Source: JADLHS01 sp020848635 (lineage in GTDB: Bacteria; Verrucomicrobiota; Verrucomicrobiia; Limisphaerales; JADLHS01). Taken from it: 64,000 nucleotides of DNA. Shown here one piece after another: positions 20,450-29,354 of this stretch (the first letter of the stretch is position 1; each line of letters begins with the position of its first letter). The notes below the pieces were generated by a model that searched no databases, had not been told where the DNA came from, and saw only the letters and a program-made list of their open reading frames with translations. The DNA is taken from positions 558,001 through 622,000 of the forward strand of contig JBAOIL010000039.1 of the NCBI GenBank assembly GCA_037044975.1, read 5' to 3'. The translations under genes were made by a program, and so were the position numbers.

Positions 20450-21280
20450 ATGAATGAGAATCGTGTGGTTGGCGTTAGGAATTTAAGGTCACAATCGCTC
20501 GCGATCCTCGGAATAGCCCTTGGTGCGACACTGGGCAGCGGTTGCACCACCGTTCCGGTCACGGGCCGCTCGCAGCTGAATTTGATGTCACCCGGTCAGG
20601 AAATGCAGCTCGGCCTGACCAGTTTTGAAGCGACCAAGCAGCAGTTGCCGATCAGTCAGGATGCCACCGCGAAAGCCCTCGTGCAGAAGGTCGGTCAACG
20701 GATCGCCGCGGTCGCGGCGGGCGACATGCCGAATGCGCAGTGGGAATTCGTGGTCTTTGAAAGCCAGGATGCCAACGCGTTTTGTTTGCCCGGTGGAAAA
20801 GTGGGTGTCTATACCGGCATCCTGCCAATCACAAAGGACGAAGCGGGGCTGGCGGCGGTGCTGGGTCACGAGATCGCGCACGCGGTGGCGCGGCACGGCG
20901 GCGAGCGGATGAGCGAGGCGATGGTGGTCCAGACGGGCGGAAGTTTATTGGGAATCGGCCTGGCGAATTCAGATCCGCGCTTGCAGGCGGCCGCCCAACT
21001 GGCGTATGGCGTCGGCACGAAAGTGGGCGCGGAGTTGCCGCACAGCCGCGCTCAAGAATCCGAGGCGGACCACATCGGGCTGATTTATATGGCGCGGGCT
21101 GGTTACGACCCGGAGCAGGCGGTCAAATTCTGGGAGCGGTTTGCGGCATTCAACCAGCAATCGGGTGGCGAAACGCCATGGTTCTTGCGCACGCATCCGC
21201 TGGATGAGGTCCGCATCCGGCAGCTCAAGGAATGGATGCCGGCCGCGCGCGCCCAAGTTCCGGCCGCCGGGGCGAAGTAA
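20450..21280 (+). CDS. M48-family metalloprotease lipoprotein
   Basis: 276 residues from ATG 20450. The N-terminus is a lipoprotein signal with a lipobox-like cysteine (ILGIALGATLGSGC), so the protein should be anchored in the membrane facing the periplasm. The catalytic zinc motif is HEIAH (in VLGHEIAHAVARHGGERMSE), and the third ligand Glu lies in QESEADHIGLIYMARAGY. ELPHSRAQESEAD and the C-terminal THPLDEVRIRQLKEWMP are typical of LoiP/YfgC-type quality-control proteases of the outer envelope. It diverges from the sigma factor gene and converges with the M24 peptidase gene 12 bases away. Confidence 0.9.
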   Translation: MNENRVVGVRNLRSQSLAILGIALGATLGSGCTTVPVTGRSQLNLMSPGQEMQLGLTSFEATKQQLPISQDATAKALVQKVGQRIAAVAAGDMPNAQWEFVVFESQDANAFCLPGGKVGVYTGILPITKDEAGLAAVLGHEIAHAVARHGGERMSEAMVVQTGGSLLGIGLANSDPRLQAAAQLAYGVGTKVGAELPHSRAQESEADHIGLIYMARAGYDPEQAVKFWERFAAFNQQSGGETPWFLRTHPLDEVRIRQLKEWMPAARAQVPAAGAK

Positions 21281-21292
21281 ACCGTCAGCACC

Positions 21293-22428
21293 TCACAATT
21301 CCAAGGCCTTCTCGAACTGCGTGAGGTTGCGGGCACCGGTTTGCGTAACGAGCGCCACATCCTCGAGCCGGACCCCGCCCAATTCGGGGTAGTAAAGTCC
21401 CGGCTCTACGGTCACGACCTGGCCGGCCAGGAGGTTGCCGGTCGAATGTTGCCCCAAGCGGGGTGCTTCGTGGATTTCCAAACCCACTCCGTGCCCCGTG
21501 CCGTGAAAAAAACCTTCCATGCGGCCAAGCCGCCGTCCGGTTTTGTAACCTTCCTGGGCGAAGTAATCCAAAACGGCGTGATGGACATCCGCCGTGGGCA
21601 CCCCTGCGCGAACCCGGTCAAACGCCGATCTTCTGCCCCCGCCACACCGTGTCGGTACAATCGCCGCACGGCCTCGCTCGCCCGCCCGCGCACCACCGTG
21701 CGGGTGATGTCACCAAAGTAACCGGTGGTTTGGGAGCGTGGAAAAATATCAATTATGATGGGCTCCTGCGCCCGCAATGGCCCGAATCCGCGCTCGTGGG
21801 GATCGCAGCCTTGCTTGCCGCCGGCGACGATGGTATTGGCCGCCAAGCCGCCCGCCTGCAGGATCGCCGTGTCAATCACCGCGCGCAATCGCTCCGAGGT
21901 CAGCGGAATATTGTGGTGCAGCAGGCGCCGGTCGCGTCCGATCTTCGCGCTCCGTAAAACCTGCATGGCCTCGGACATGCCCACTTCCGCCATCATGAGC
22001 GCGGCGCTGATCTTCTTAACTTCCGCGGGCGTCTTCTGTTCGCGCTGCGGGAAGAAATTCCCGCGCGTCGGGCGTACCGCAATGCGCAGCCGTTTCAATT
22101 CGTCAGCCAGACCGAGCGGGAAATTGGGGGGCACGAGCACGCGCCGGATCCTCCGCTCGCGCAACAGGCTGGCAATAACCTGGGCATGGCCGGGTGATTT
22201 CACGCCGGCTTTACGCAATCTATCCTGGCACCTGCTCAACGGGAGCGGTCGGCAATGCGGGGCATCCCGCCGGGCGCGGTCAATTTCCAAATCGCTCAAC
22301 ACGATGCTCGAACGTCCGCGCAGACGCAGGTAGATGAACGGGTCAGGCACAAACATGCCCACGGCGTAAAGCATGTTTGCGTCATGCTCGCTGTCGGCGA
22401 CCATCAAAAGATTCTCGGAGGATTTCAT
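21293..22428 (-). CDS. M24-family Xaa-Pro aminopeptidase, two frame breaks
   Basis: About 378 residues from ATG 22428. An N-terminal creatinase-like domain (MVADSEHDANMLYAVGMFVPDPF) precedes the pita-bread catalytic domain. Metal ligands are visible as Asp in IIIDIFPRS and FGDITRTVV, His in GTGHGVGLEIHE, and Glu in VTVEPGLYYP and GGVRLEDVALV. The frame breaks twice close together (near 21654, TACCGAC, and near 21620, GTTTGAC). Removing one base at each gives RRLYDTVWRGQKIGV then DRVRAGVPTADVHHAVLDYF, as expected for the family. It cleaves N-terminal residues preceding proline from peptides. It is downstream of upp and sppA on the same strand. Confidence 0.85.
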
Positions 22429-22492
22429 AGGCTCTCGTTGAAAGAGGGTTGATTTCTGATTGGAACCTTGGCCGGAATATCCCGTCAACCCG

Positions 22493-22610
22493 GCCCTCTC
22501 CCATTCCGAGAGGGCGAGCGAGAATCGGCACGAGTCGGTCGGCAAAGCGGATGCCTTCGAGGTGTTCGTCTCGCGGGCATTGTTCTTCCCCCTCCGATCT
22601 CGGAGGGGGA
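22493..22610. repeat. two GC-rich hairpins in the upp / M24 peptidase gap
   Basis: The first hairpin has 8-base arms (GCCCTCTC at 22493-22500, GAGAGGGC at 22508-22515). The second has perfect 11-base arms TCCCCCTCCGA / TCGGAGGGGGA at 22587-22597 and 22600-22610 with a 2-base centre. They look like REP-type intergenic palindromes. They lie directly downstream of upp (minus strand) and could act as a terminator or transcript stabiliser, though no T-run follows. Confidence 0.6.
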
Positions 22611-22659
22611 GCGGGTCGGGGTGAGGAGGTGAGCTGGCATAGTTGCAGGGAATACGTTT

Positions 22660-23274
22660 TCAGACGCCGAACAACCGGTCGCCCGCATCACCCAAGCCCG
22701 GAAGGATGAACCCGTGCCGGTTCAGTTTGGCATCAATCGCCGCCGTGAAAATGCGCAGCGTGGGACAATGCTGGCGCACATGACGGATGCCTTCCGGCGC
22801 GGCGACGAGATTTACCAGGCGCACGTTACGCGCACCCAGTTCGGCCAGCAGCGCCATCGCCGCCACAGTGCTGCCGCCGGTGGCGAGCATGGGATCAATG
22901 AGGATCACTTCACGCTGGCGTAAATCCTTGGGCAGGCTCTTGTGATAAAACTGCGCGGCCAGGGTTGTCTCCTCGCGCTTCAATCCAATGAAGCCAACCC
23001 GGGCCTTCGGGATGAGTTGCAGAATGGAATCCAGCATCCCCAGCCCAGCCCGCAACACCGGCACGAGGACAACCTCGCGGCGGAGTTTTAGTCCGCGCGT
23101 GGTGGCGAGCGGGGTGCGGACGGTCACTTTGTCGGTGGCAAAGGTGCGGGTGGCCTCGTAAATCATGAGCGCCGCGACCTCGCTGAGGACGCGACGGAAT
23201 TCCTGGGGTTCGGTGCGCTCGTCGCGCAGCCGCGTGAGGTTGTGCTGCACCAGCGGGTGCGTGATGACCGTCAC
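22660..23274 (-). CDS. upp: uracil phosphoribosyltransferase
   Basis: 204 residues from GTG 23274 (VTVITHPLVQHNLTRLRDERT), the family's usual start and length (~208). It salvages uracil with PRPP to UMP. The PRPP-binding motif is VILIDPMLATGGSTVAAM, and the uracil-contacting C-terminus FILPGLGDAGDRLFGV is complete. A longer in-frame extension up to 23415 exists but overlaps sppA and does not resemble the family. It begins 10 bases after the sppA stop, so the two share a transcript. Confidence 0.95.
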   Translation of the reverse strand: MTVITHPLVQHNLTRLRDERTEPQEFRRVLSEVAALMIYEATRTFATDKVTVRTPLATTRGLKLRREVVLVPVLRAGLGMLDSILQLIPKARVGFIGLKREETTLAAQFYHKSLPKDLRQREVILIDPMLATGGSTVAAMALLAELGARNVRLVNLVAAPEGIRHVRQHCPTLRIFTAAIDAKLNRHGFILPGLGDAGDRLFGV

Positions 23275-23284
23275 GCCTTTCACG

Positions 23285-24424
23285 TCAGTGCAGGAAAAGG
23301 GGCGATAGAAAGTACATCCGCCCGGCCTGGAGTTTGGGCAGGTCCAGGCCAAGGTCCACCTTGAACGCCCGGCTCTCGCTCTGCCCAAACATGCTGAACA
23401 ACTCGGCGAAATCATTGCGCTGGCGGTACTCGATCAAATTGGCCTGCTTCTTGACGCCGCCCAGCTCCTCGGCCTTTCCCACCGCATCGTCGAAGGAGCC
23501 CAGTTGATCCACGAAACCCAGGTTGAACGCCTCTTTGCCCGACAACACGCGACCATCCGCGTAATCAACCCAGTCGGACGCGAGGACCTGGCCGTCCTTG
23601 TTGCTCTCGTGCGCGTTCTTGCGGCCTTCAGCGACCACGCTCTTGAACTTTGCAAAAGTCTCGTCAATCAGCTTTTGCACCATGGCCCGTTCTGCCGGGG
23701 TGATGCTGCCCGGCTCACGTGAACCGCTCATCATGTCCTTGAATTTTCCGCTCTTATAGACTTCCGGCACGAGTCCGACCTTGTCCATTAATCCTCGATA
23801 GTTAAAGCCGTGCATGATTACCCCGATGCTTCCGGTGATGGTAAGTTCATTCGCCACGATCCATTCGCACGGCGCGGAAACGTAATAACCGCCCGAGGCC
23901 GCCAGACTGCCCATCGAGACGATCACGGGCTTGCCCGCATGACTCTGAAACTCGGTAATCGCCCGGGCAATGTCATCCGACGCCATTACCTCGCCCCCGG
24001 GTGAGTCAACCTTGAGAATAACCGCTTTCACCTTCTTGTCCTCCTCGGCGCGATCCAACTGCGCCTTCACCACGTCCACCAGACTGTATCCGCCGCGACC
24101 GCTCAACTCGCCGCTGATGATCCCCTCAATTGGAATAACGGCGATTTTGTCTGAAGCATCGTTATCCTCCAACACGACTTCATCGAGGCGCGGGCCACCG
24201 GAGCGTTGATGGCCGCTACTGATGCCGCTGAGATGGGTGAACGATTTGAACAGGCCGCCCAAGTTGGCCAGCACACTCACGGTCAACAGTAAAAATAGAA
24301 TAATCGAGACAATCATCCAGCCCCGACTTTTGCGCGGTGGTGTGGGCCGCGGCGGCACGATGATGGGTGGCGGCGATTGAGACGGCGGCGGCGGAACGAA
24401 CGGCGGTGGTGTGGTGCTTTCCAT
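23285..24424 (-). CDS. sppA: signal peptide peptidase SppA (S49)
   Basis: 379 residues from ATG 24424. A proline-rich cytoplasmic leader (~33 residues, PPPFVPPPPSQSPPP) is followed by one membrane helix (WMIVSIILFLLLTVSVLANLGGLF) and the S49 protease domain: KVKAVILKVDSPGGEVMASDDIARAI, VIVSMGSLAASGGYYVSAPCEWIVANELTITGSIGV (catalytic Ser in LAASGGYY, partner Lys expected downstream) and VDYADGRVLSGKEAFNLGFVDQLG. It degrades leftover signal peptides at the inner membrane. It is the short (~35-40 kDa) form, unlike the double-domain E. coli protein. Confidence 0.92.
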   Translation of the reverse strand: MESTTPPPFVPPPPSQSPPPIIVPPRPTPPRKSRGWMIVSIILFLLLTVSVLANLGGLFKSFTHLSGISSGHQRSGGPRLDEVVLEDNDASDKIAVIPIEGIISGELSGRGGYSLVDVVKAQLDRAEEDKKVKAVILKVDSPGGEVMASDDIARAITEFQSHAGKPVIVSMGSLAASGGYYVSAPCEWIVANELTITGSIGVIMHGFNYRGLMDKVGLVPEVYKSGKFKDMMSGSREPGSITPAERAMVQKLIDETFAKFKSVVAEGRKNAHESNKDGQVLASDWVDYADGRVLSGKEAFNLGFVDQLGSFDDAVGKAEELGGVKKQANLIEYRQRNDFAELFSMFGQSESRAFKVDLGLDLPKLQAGRMYFLSPLFLH

Positions 24425-24721
24425 AACGAACGCAACCTAGCCAAAGCGCTCGGGCCGGGCAAGCGGGATTGCGCGAATCACGGAATGCGTGCCCATCCGT
24501 TTAAACCCCGTTTTTGACCCTTTCCTGCCGAACAACGGTTTCCAGGAATTGGGGTGATCCATTACGCCCGGCTGCATTTGCACATGAGGGCAATCTCCGG
24601 AGGAGACGATTCTTGGATCGCCAAGGCAAACGAAACGGTCGTTATCAAACAAGAAGGCCCGTTGCGTTTGCGTACTGCCCCCGATCTGCGCTCCAATCGC
24701 ACTGGAAACGCAGTTCAGGTA

Positions 24722-24979
24722 CTGGGTGCTGATGCGAATAAACTCTGTCGGCGCGCTGCACCCGGGCAGAACGAAAGTCTTCGTGTTTCCGTCACCGAGA
24801 ATGTTGGGGCGATCACTCCAGCCACCCACCGCCAGGTTGGCACGGGACTGGACCGTATTGGTTGTTCCAGTTTGCGAGCGGAACTGGAATTGGAAGCGGC
24901 TGCCGGCCGTCTGCGGATTGAGGAAAGTCACCGGCAAGGTCAGCGCAGACAATGCCTCCTTGTCGGTGATTTTGGGCGG
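24722..24979 (-). pseudogene. orphan C-terminal sorting-type module fragment
   Basis: About 86 residues in one frame (PPKITDKEALSALTLPVTFL ... FRSQTGTTNTVQSRANLAVGGW ... APTEFIRISTQ) match the C-terminal module often found at the ends of secreted proteins in this phylum. It is preceded by a stop codon and has no upstream passenger domain, start codon or signal peptide. The usual stop after the terminal STQ is missing, so the frame runs on for another ~94 residues into non-coding-looking sequence. I read it as the remnant of a deleted secreted-protein gene, stranded between sppA and maf. Confidence 0.6.
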
Positions 24980-25011
24980 CTAGCCGCTGCGGTGATAGGC
25001 AAGTCCAGGAT

Positions 25012-25605
25012 TTACGCAGCTCGGCCTGGCACTGGTTTCGGCCAGGCGTCCAACTCCTCCCGCACGCGCTCCACGGGCAGCCCCACAACGTTGCTGTACG
25101 ATCCGGAGATTTCCTCAATGACAAGTTCGCCATGCTCCTGGATTGCGTACGCACCCGCCTTGTCCAGCGGGTGAATCCGCGAAAGATAATTCCGCACCTG
25201 CGCCGCATTCAGCGCACGAAACCGCACATCCGTGCTCACCGTAAAAATCCGTTCCCGATGCGCGCGCAAGTGTATCAGACTCACACCGGTGACAACCTGA
25301 TGGGTGGATCCTTGCAACCGGGCCAGCATCCCCTGCGCTTCCGTTAAATTCGCCGGCTTGCCAAAAACCTCCCGCCCGCGAAACACCAACGTATCCGCCC
25401 CGAGCACCAGAGCATCCGGAAACCGTTTGGCCACCGCGCGCGCCTTGCGATGCGCATTAAGCTGACACAACTCGTAAGGCGACAACTGCCCCTCCACCAG
25501 CTCCGCTACCCCACTCGCCACCACCTTAAATCCCCCCACCAACAGCCCCAACAACTCCACCCGCCGCGGCGACGCGGACGCCAAAATCAAAGCCGGCAAA
25601 TTCAT
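25012..25605 (-). CDS. maf: Maf-like nucleotide pyrophosphatase
   Basis: 197 residues from ATG 25605 (MNLPALILASASPRRVELLGLL), the conserved Maf N-terminus. Other conserved parts are LGADTLVFRGREVFGKPANLTEAQGMLARLQGSTHQVVTGV and the C-terminal DKAGAYAIQEHGELVIEEISGSYSNVVGLPV. Maf proteins hydrolyse non-canonical nucleoside triphosphates to the monophosphate and have been linked to septum formation. It diverges from the Wsp operon that begins about 100 bases away. Confidence 0.93.
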   Translation of the reverse strand: MNLPALILASASPRRVELLGLLVGGFKVVASGVAELVEGQLSPYELCQLNAHRKARAVAKRFPDALVLGADTLVFRGREVFGKPANLTEAQGMLARLQGSTHQVVTGVSLIHLRAHRERIFTVSTDVRFRALNAAQVRNYLSRIHPLDKAGAYAIQEHGELVIEEISGSYSNVVGLPVERVREELDAWPKPVPGRAA

Positions 25606-25703
25606 CGCTCCATCATAATACCCTGCCGCGGAGAACAAAGCCAGCCCCGCGCAAGCCCATCCCGGACATACGCCATCCCCACCCGAGTTGAAAACAAACC
25701 TGC

Positions 25704-27350
25704 TTGTTTTCCCCTCAAAAAAGTCCCACGCTTCCCCCACTAACTGTGCCCAACACCACCACCATCTGGAAACGCCTCAACACCACCCGCGTCATCCTCA
25801 TCACCCTGCTCCTCGTCGCCAGCGGCCTCGCTTGGTGGATGGAACGTACGCGCTCCGAAGGCCAACACACCAGCGACCGCCTCACCCGCGACACCACCCA
25901 ACTCCACTACTACTTCAGCGAAATGAGCGACGCCCTCCAAGCCCTGCTCGCGGACCCCCGCAGCCGCCTCGACAAACAACGCCTCGAAGTCACTGAACGC
26001 AACCTGAAAGAACACCTCGACAGCCTCCTCAAAACCAGTGAATTCGCCACCGAACCCCAACTCGCCACCCCCCTCAAAAGCCTGAGCGAATACCTCCGCC
26101 TCACCCTCGACCCCTTTCAAGCCAAAGTCCAAGACCTCCTCACTATCGACCCCCAAACCGGCCGCGACTACTACACCAAAGCCCAACCCGAAATCACCCG
26201 GCAACGCAACGAGCACCTCAAAGAACTCACTCGCCAAACCGCCGACCACAGCCAAGCCGCCCTCAACCGCGGCCAATACACCGCCGTCATCGCCTGCACC
26301 GGCATGGCCGCCGTCCTCGTGTGCGCCATCCTCGTCCTCCGCGCCCAAACCAGCGCCGTCACCCTGCCGCTGCACCAACTCACCACCGCCATCGAACACA
26401 TGCGCCACGGCGACTTCACCCACCGCCTCCACCTCCCCCGCCGCGACGAATTCGGCCTCCTCGCCGACGGCCTCAACCACCTCGCCGACGACCTCTCCCA
26501 CCTCGTCAGCCAAGTCCAACAGTCCGGCATCCAAGTCAACATCACCGCCACCCAAATCGCCGCCTCCGCCAAAGACCAACAAACCACCACCACCGAAATC
26601 GCCGCCACCACCGCCCAAATCGGCGCCACCTCCAAACAAATCTCCGCCACCACCCAGGAACTCGACCACACCATGAACGAAGTCGGCGGCGTCGCCCAAG
26701 ACACCGCCGCCCTGGCTGGCCGGGGCCAGACCGGCCTCACCCGCATGGAAACCACCCTGCGCCAGATCATGGACGCCGCCGGCGCCATCACCGGCAAACT
26801 CGCCGTCCTGAACGAAAAAACCACCAACATCAACACCGTCGTCACCACCATCACCAAGGTCGCCGACCAAACCAACCTCCTCTCCCTCAACGCCGCCATC
26901 GAAGCCGAAAAAGCCGGCGAATATGGGCTCGGCTTCGCCGTCGTCGCCATGGAAATCCGCCGCCTTGCCGACCAAACTGCCGTCGCTACCTATGACATCG
27001 AAAAAACCGTCAAAGAAATGCACACCGCCGTCACCGCCAGCGTCATGGGCATGGACAAATTCGCCGATGAAATCCGCCGCGGCGTCGAAGACATCCGGCA
27101 AGTCAGCAGCCTCCTGGCCCAGATCATCCACCAAGTCCAGACTCTCACTCCCCGTTTTGCCACCGTCAGCGAAGGCATGCACGCCCAAGCCACCGGCGCC
27201 GCCCAGATCAGCGAAACCCTCCTCCACCTCAGCCAGGCCGCCGCCCAAACTGCCGATTCCCTTCGCCACTCCACCCTCGCCATCGACCAACTGAACGCCG
27301 CCGCCCGCGGCCTCCAAACCGGCGTCGCCCGCTTCAAACTCGAAGCCTGA
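25704..27350 (+). CDS. wspA: WspA-like membrane chemoreceptor (MCP)
   Basis: Up to 548 residues. The start is uncertain: TTG 25704 or GTG 25746; neither has a good ribosome site. TM1 ~residues 29-46, periplasmic domain to ~191, TM2 ~192-214, HAMP ~215-267, then the cytoplasmic coiled coil with the signalling hairpin around 391-425 (NLLSLNAAIEAEKAGEYGLGFAVVAMEIRRLADQTAVAT). The EKAGEYGLG variant of the hairpin and the downstream MGMDKFADEIRRGVEDIR are what I recall of Pseudomonas WspA, which reports surface contact. There is no C-terminal CheR-docking pentapeptide. The coding strand is strikingly C-rich and G-poor compared with wspB-F. It is the first gene of a complete wsp-type operon. Confidence 0.88.
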   Translation: MFSPQKSPTLPPLTVPNTTTIWKRLNTTRVILITLLLVASGLAWWMERTRSEGQHTSDRLTRDTTQLHYYFSEMSDALQALLADPRSRLDKQRLEVTERNLKEHLDSLLKTSEFATEPQLATPLKSLSEYLRLTLDPFQAKVQDLLTIDPQTGRDYYTKAQPEITRQRNEHLKELTRQTADHSQAALNRGQYTAVIACTGMAAVLVCAILVLRAQTSAVTLPLHQLTTAIEHMRHGDFTHRLHLPRRDEFGLLADGLNHLADDLSHLVSQVQQSGIQVNITATQIAASAKDQQTTTTEIAATTAQIGATSKQISATTQELDHTMNEVGGVAQDTAALAGRGQTGLTRMETTLRQIMDAAGAITGKLAVLNEKTTNINTVVTTITKVADQTNLLSLNAAIEAEKAGEYGLGFAVVAMEIRRLADQTAVATYDIEKTVKEMHTAVTASVMGMDKFADEIRRGVEDIRQVSSLLAQIIHQVQTLTPRFATVSEGMHAQATGAAQISETLLHLSQAAAQTADSLRHSTLAIDQLNAAARGLQTGVARFKLEA

Positions 27351-27589
27351 ACCATGGAGGATTAAAATTCAAAAGTGCAATATCCAAAATCAGCAAGGCC
27401 GGCGTCCGCCCCGTATAAGTTTCACGCCGGAGCCACCGGTGGCTTAGGCTTTACGTGATTCGCGCGATTTCAATTTGCATTCGTAATTATTTTGACCGTC
27501 ACGGCGAGGGTTTCGCGACTCATTTTTGACGCTTAGTTCTGAATTGAATCGGCCTATGAAGTTATTAATTGTACATTTTTGAATTTGAA
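27351..27589. other. 239-base gap inside the wsp operon, possible palindromic element
   Basis: Unusually long for this otherwise overlapping operon and much more AT-rich than the flanks. A stretch near 27363-27391 (AAAATTCAAAAGTGCAATA and following) is roughly the reverse complement of 27465-27500 (TTTCAATTTGCATTCGTAA and following), with a GC-rich inner part holding shorter inverted repeats. It may be a degenerate MITE-like insertion, or a processing or promoter region for wspB onward. Confidence 0.35.
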
Positions 27590-28120
27590 ATGCTCTTTGT
27601 GCTCTTCCAACTCGGCCAGGACCGGTACGCGCTGGAAGCCCGTCGTGTGGTGGAAGTGTTGCCGCTGCTGGCGCTGAAACGCCTGCCCGCCTCGCCCCGG
27701 GGCGTGGCCGGTGTTTTTGTCTATCGCGGCCAGCCCGTACCCGCGCTCGACCTGTGCGAACTCACGCTAGGCCGCCCCGCCCGCGAACAACTCAGCACCC
27801 GCATTCTCCTCGTCCAACACCGCCAAACCGCGGGCCCCAGCCAGTTGATTGGGCTGGTCGCGGAGCGCGTGACCGGCACGTTGCGGCGGGAGGAAAAGGA
27901 TTTTGTGCCGGCGGGCCACGTAAGACCTGAGCAACAGGCATCTCCGGCGTCCGCCCCATACGTGGCGGGCATGAAACGGGCAGCGACCCCGTTTCTCGGG
28001 CCCATTTTGATAGACGATCAGGGCGTCATTCAACTTCTGGACGCCCAGGGCCTTTTGGACGCCGGCGCGCATCAACTGCTCTTAACCCAATCCGTGGAGG
28101 TCAGCGATGCGCCTCATTGA
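27590..28120 (+). CDS. wspB: WspB-like CheW coupling protein
   Basis: 176 residues from ATG 27590. A single CheW domain (MLFVLFQLGQDRYALEARRVVEVLPLLALKRLPASPRGVAGVFVYRGQPVPALDLCEL) that links the receptor to the kinase WspE in the signalling array. It is the second CheW-type gene position known from the wsp order. It overlaps the next gene by 14 bases, implying coupled translation. The start at ATG 27590 is preferred over TTG 27569 because the CheW domain begins immediately after it. Confidence 0.88.
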   Translation: MLFVLFQLGQDRYALEARRVVEVLPLLALKRLPASPRGVAGVFVYRGQPVPALDLCELTLGRPAREQLSTRILLVQHRQTAGPSQLIGLVAERVTGTLRREEKDFVPAGHVRPEQQASPASAPYVAGMKRAATPFLGPILIDDQGVIQLLDAQGLLDAGAHQLLLTQSVEVSDAPH

Positions 28121-29354
28121 AGCCCTGCTCCGCCGCCACATCGGCCTCAATGCGGCCTCCATCGGCTCCGCCCTGATCGAGCGGGCGGTCCGGGGGCGCA
28201 TGCAAGCGCACGGGTTGAAGAATTCGGACACCTACCATGACCTGCTCGCCACCTCCCGCCAGGAGTTGGAACAACTCATCGAAGCCGTGGTCGTGACCGA
28301 AACGTGGTTTTTCCGGGACCAAGAATCGTTCGACCGTTTCACCCAAATCGCCCTGCACGAATGGCGGCCCCGCCATCCAGCGGCCCCGTTGCGCGTGTTG
28401 AGCATGCCCTGCGCCTCCGGCGAAGAACCTTATTCCCTCGCCATGGCGCTGCTCGAAGCCGGCCCCCCCGCGCCCGGCTTCACCATCGACGCAGTGGACA
28501 TTTCCGCCCTCGCCCTCGCCCGAGCGGAACGAGCCGTCTATGGAAAAAACTCGTTCCGTGGACGGGAGCTTGGCTTCCGCGACCGGCACTTTCTGCCCAC
28601 CATGGAGGGCTATGCCCTCAGTCCGCTCGTGCGTCGCTGTGTAACATTTGAGCAGGGCAACATCCTCGATGCTAGTTTGCTGGCCGGAAGACCCCCGTAT
28701 GATTTCATTTTTTGCCGCAACTTGCTGATCTACTTCGACCGCGCCATGCAAACCCTCGCCTTGGCGAAACTCCATCGCCTGTTGGCCGACGACGGCCTTC
28801 TCTTCGTGGGCCCGGCGGAATTAGCGCTGGTGGTGGAAAGCGGCTTTCACCACGCTGGTTTGCCGATGGCGTTCGCCTGTCGTAAGGCGGCCGGAAACAC
28901 CACGCCAGCGGAAACTCCGCCCCCCCGACCGAGCCCTGCCACCTTGACCGAAACACCACGCCAGCCGCACACGGGTGACCCCGCCCCGCCGCGGATAGCG
29001 GAACCCTCCTCGCGCGAGCAGGTCCAAGATCTACGCGACCCGACCCCGGCGATGGTAGATCTGGAGATCGCGTGCCAGCATGCGAACGCCGGTCGCCTCG
29101 CCGAAGCCGCGGCCATCTGCGATGCGTATCTCACCCTTGAAGGCCCGGCAGCGCAGGCGTATTATCTCCTGGGATTGGCCAGCGACGCCAGCCACGATCC
29201 AGCGGCGATCACTTACTATCGCAAAGCCCTTTACTTGGAGCCGAATCACTATGAAGCGCTGACCCACCTCACGCTTGCCTTGGAAAAATCGGGCGATGTG
29301 GGGGCCGCGCGGATCTTCAAGCGCCGCGCCGAACGTGCGCAGCCCAAACCGTGA
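28107..29354 (+). CDS. wspC: WspC-like CheR methyltransferase with C-terminal TPRs
   Basis: 415 residues. N-terminal CheR helical domain, then the SAM-dependent domain (LRVLSMPCASGEEPYSLAMALLE, FTIDAVDISALALARAERAVYG, YDFIFCRNLLIYFDRAMQ, GLLFVGPAELA). A proline-rich linker (~residues 265-310) is followed by TPR-like helices (DLEIACQHANAGRLAEAAAICDAYL, AAITYYRKALYLEPNHYEALTHLTLALEK). CheR fused to C-terminal TPRs is the hallmark of WspC. It methylates glutamates in the WspA coiled coil and opposes WspF. It starts 14 bases before the end of wspB and ends in a TGA overlapping the wspD start. Confidence 0.93.
   Translation: MRLIEALLRRHIGLNAASIGSALIERAVRGRMQAHGLKNSDTYHDLLATSRQELEQLIEAVVVTETWFFRDQESFDRFTQIALHEWRPRHPAAPLRVLSMPCASGEEPYSLAMALLEAGPPAPGFTIDAVDISALALARAERAVYGKNSFRGRELGFRDRHFLPTMEGYALSPLVRRCVTFEQGNILDASLLAGRPPYDFIFCRNLLIYFDRAMQTLALAKLHRLLADDGLLFVGPAELALVVESGFHHAGLPMAFACRKAAGNTTPAETPPPRPSPATLTETPRQPHTGDPAPPRIAEPSSREQVQDLRDPTPAMVDLEIACQHANAGRLAEAAAICDAYLTLEGPAAQAYYLLGLASDASHDPAAITYYRKALYLEPNHYEALTHLTLALEKSGDVGAARIFKRRAERAQPKP

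Noticed and set aside
25740..27317. 525-codon open frame antisense to the WspA-like chemoreceptor, rich in Gly, Val and Asp
   Set aside because: It is a by-product of the C-rich, stop-poor codon use of the sense gene; no domain, no start context, and low-complexity composition.
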